Shown piece by piece: positions 62,896-64,000 of a stretch of 64,000 nucleotides of DNA (within the stretch, counting starts at the first letter, position 1; each line of letters starts with the position of its first letter). The notes beneath the pieces were generated by a model. That model made no database searches. It saw nothing but the letters and a program-made list of their open reading frames with translations, and was not told the DNA's origin. A program made the position numbers and the translations under genes. The stretch comes from Azolla caroliniana (lineage: Eukaryota; Polypodiophyta). Location of the stretch: the NCBI GenBank assembly GCA_043228905.1, contig JBHGNT010000006.1, positions 12,338,001 to 12,402,000 of the forward strand, written 5' to 3'.

Positions 62896-64000
62896 CTTCT
62901 CCGGCTTCCGATATGTCTTAGCCACTGCCTCGTGCACCAAGCGTGTTCGATCTTCGTCCTTCTGACCCTCCCGATCGGGTCTAGTTTCGGTCTGTGGCCG
63001 CATCGCCAGCCTTACACCTCCTTTCCCCTCTTTCGGTCCCCTTGTAGGACCCCACTCGCCTTCCGCAACCGATGTCGTCGTCCCCTCGCCACCACCCTCA
63101 GTATCTTGCTCTTACGACGGCTCCTAATGCTGACCGCTGAAGTCTCTAGTCCGGTGTGGAAAATCCTTCGTGGGCCTCCCGTCTCTCCCGACCCTGTCCC
63201 GAGTCGTCCTTCTCTGCAAGTCAGAGGGTGGCTCGCTCCACAGCTTCTCCCGTTGTACCGTGTTCCCGTCCTCTTCGTAGGCCTGTTTCCTCCTCCCTTC
63301 CGGATCGACTATCCGGAAGTCCGCTCTCCCTATTCTCATCCGGGCTCATCTGATTTCTCCCCGTATTATCGGATCCTATTCTCCTGTTGCCACCGTTAGT
63401 ATCTTGGTCTTACGTCGGCTCTCGATGCCGACCACCGAAGTCTCTAGCCCGGTGTGAGGTGACCCATAGGACCGATCTTCATTTCTCTGCTTCCGATGTA
63501 CTTCTCTCGAACTCATGGTCGTCCTTCTTGCGCTCCCGCCACCGTCTCCCTTCTCTCCGGTCTTACGTCGGCTCTTAATGCCCGACTACTGAAGTCTCCA
63601 AATGAGACGAGGGGATACCGATTCGAAAACGACTCCCGACGACTCGTCGAAGGCCACTGACCCTTTTAGTGGTGTCTGTGGAAAGCATCCTCTCTATGAT
63701 CGATCAAGCCCCACCTGGGCTTGATTCTCCAATGTCTAGAGTTTCGGCTCTGATGCCGATCCCGCTGGACTCATTCTATACCCTCGATTATCTTCTTCCC
63801 GAATTCCGACCTTCGCCTTGGTCAATATTTCTCCCCATGTAAAGAGGGCGGCTCGTTCCGCACCCTCTTCCGTATTGGCACCCTCATACCGAACCTGGCC
63901 CCTATCGATCGAGCTCTATTGCTTCTCCCTTGTCTTCTGTGTCTCGGGCCGGTTTTAGTCAAACAATCTACATCCGGATCGTGCTCCATCCGAATCGGAA
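62896..64000 (-). mobile_element. Partial F-family element (minus strand)
   Basis: On the minus strand, 64000-63680 matches the F interior at 22440-22760 (shared TTCCGATTCGGATGGAGC, GGAAGAGGGTGCG, CATTGGAGAATCAAG). Further down it contains three copies of a degenerate unit with GAGACTTC-GGTGGTCGGCAT-GAGCCGACGTAAGACC (about 63590-63555, 63450-63400, 63150-63110). No intact ORF. It runs off the window end. Confidence 0.7.

Overview
This window is land-plant nuclear DNA made almost entirely of transposable elements. No ordinary host gene, rRNA gene or intact tRNA gene was found. Evidence for a plant is the abundance of Ty1/copia and Ty3/gypsy LTR retrotransposons with TGGTATCAGA-type (Met tRNA) primer sites, a Tat/Athila-like gypsy element with a tRNA-Arg-like primer site, a reina-like plant chromovirus fragment, long GA/CT microsatellites and degenerate plant telomere motifs inside LTRs. 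One element (43680-49366) belongs to the Tcn1/sushi/Tf1-like chromoviruses, which as I recall are reported from mosses, lycophytes and ferns rather than flowering plants. A seedless vascular plant is therefore my best guess; the species cannot be told.

Layout. 1-8835: two partial gypsy LTRs in inverted orientation (1-294 plus, 7143-7602 minus). Between them lie a 57-bp palindromic tandem array and a young, nearly intact Tork-like copia element (Tork-1, 739-6085, TSD AATTG). A truncated chromovirus pol follows on the minus strand. 8918-55360: one minus-strand copia element (Copia-B1) split by three insertions: a 965-bp solo LTR (10207-11171), a decayed Tork element (Tork-3, 12507-17361, TSD ATTTC) and a 34.6-kb stack (17468-52114, TSD ATGTG).

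Inside the stack. A Tat-like gypsy element on the minus strand (gag-pol 38424 to 32695, extra ORF 20401 to 18427) is interrupted by element F (20467-32496). F contains Tork-2 (22942-30530), and the 5' LTR of Tork-2 carries a complete 3.1-kb non-autonomous LARD (23097-26229, TSD CGGAG). On the right, a second LARD unit (39002-40535) is cut by a minus-strand LINE (about 40545-51770). The LINE itself carries the young chromovirus Gypsy-2 (43680-49366) and a Tork solo LTR (49466-50276, TSD ATGAG).

55361-64000: a copia fragment (Copia-C) separates Copia-B1 from a plus-strand relative (Copia-B2, 56516-62895). The last kilobase is a minus-strand piece of the F family. The deepest nesting is six levels: Copia-C, Copia-B1, the Tat-like stack, F, Tork-2, LARD.

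The most notable object is Gypsy-2. Its gag and pol are joined by a textbook -1 frameshift signal: heptamer G TTA AAC, 6-nt spacer, 11-bp stem-loop. It has no tRNA primer site. The sequence just inside its 5' LTR is instead complementary over 12 nt to the predicted 5' end of its own transcript, as in self-primed Tf1. Its integrase ends in a canonical chromodomain with all three aromatic-cage residues. Its LTRs differ by one substitution and one microsatellite step.
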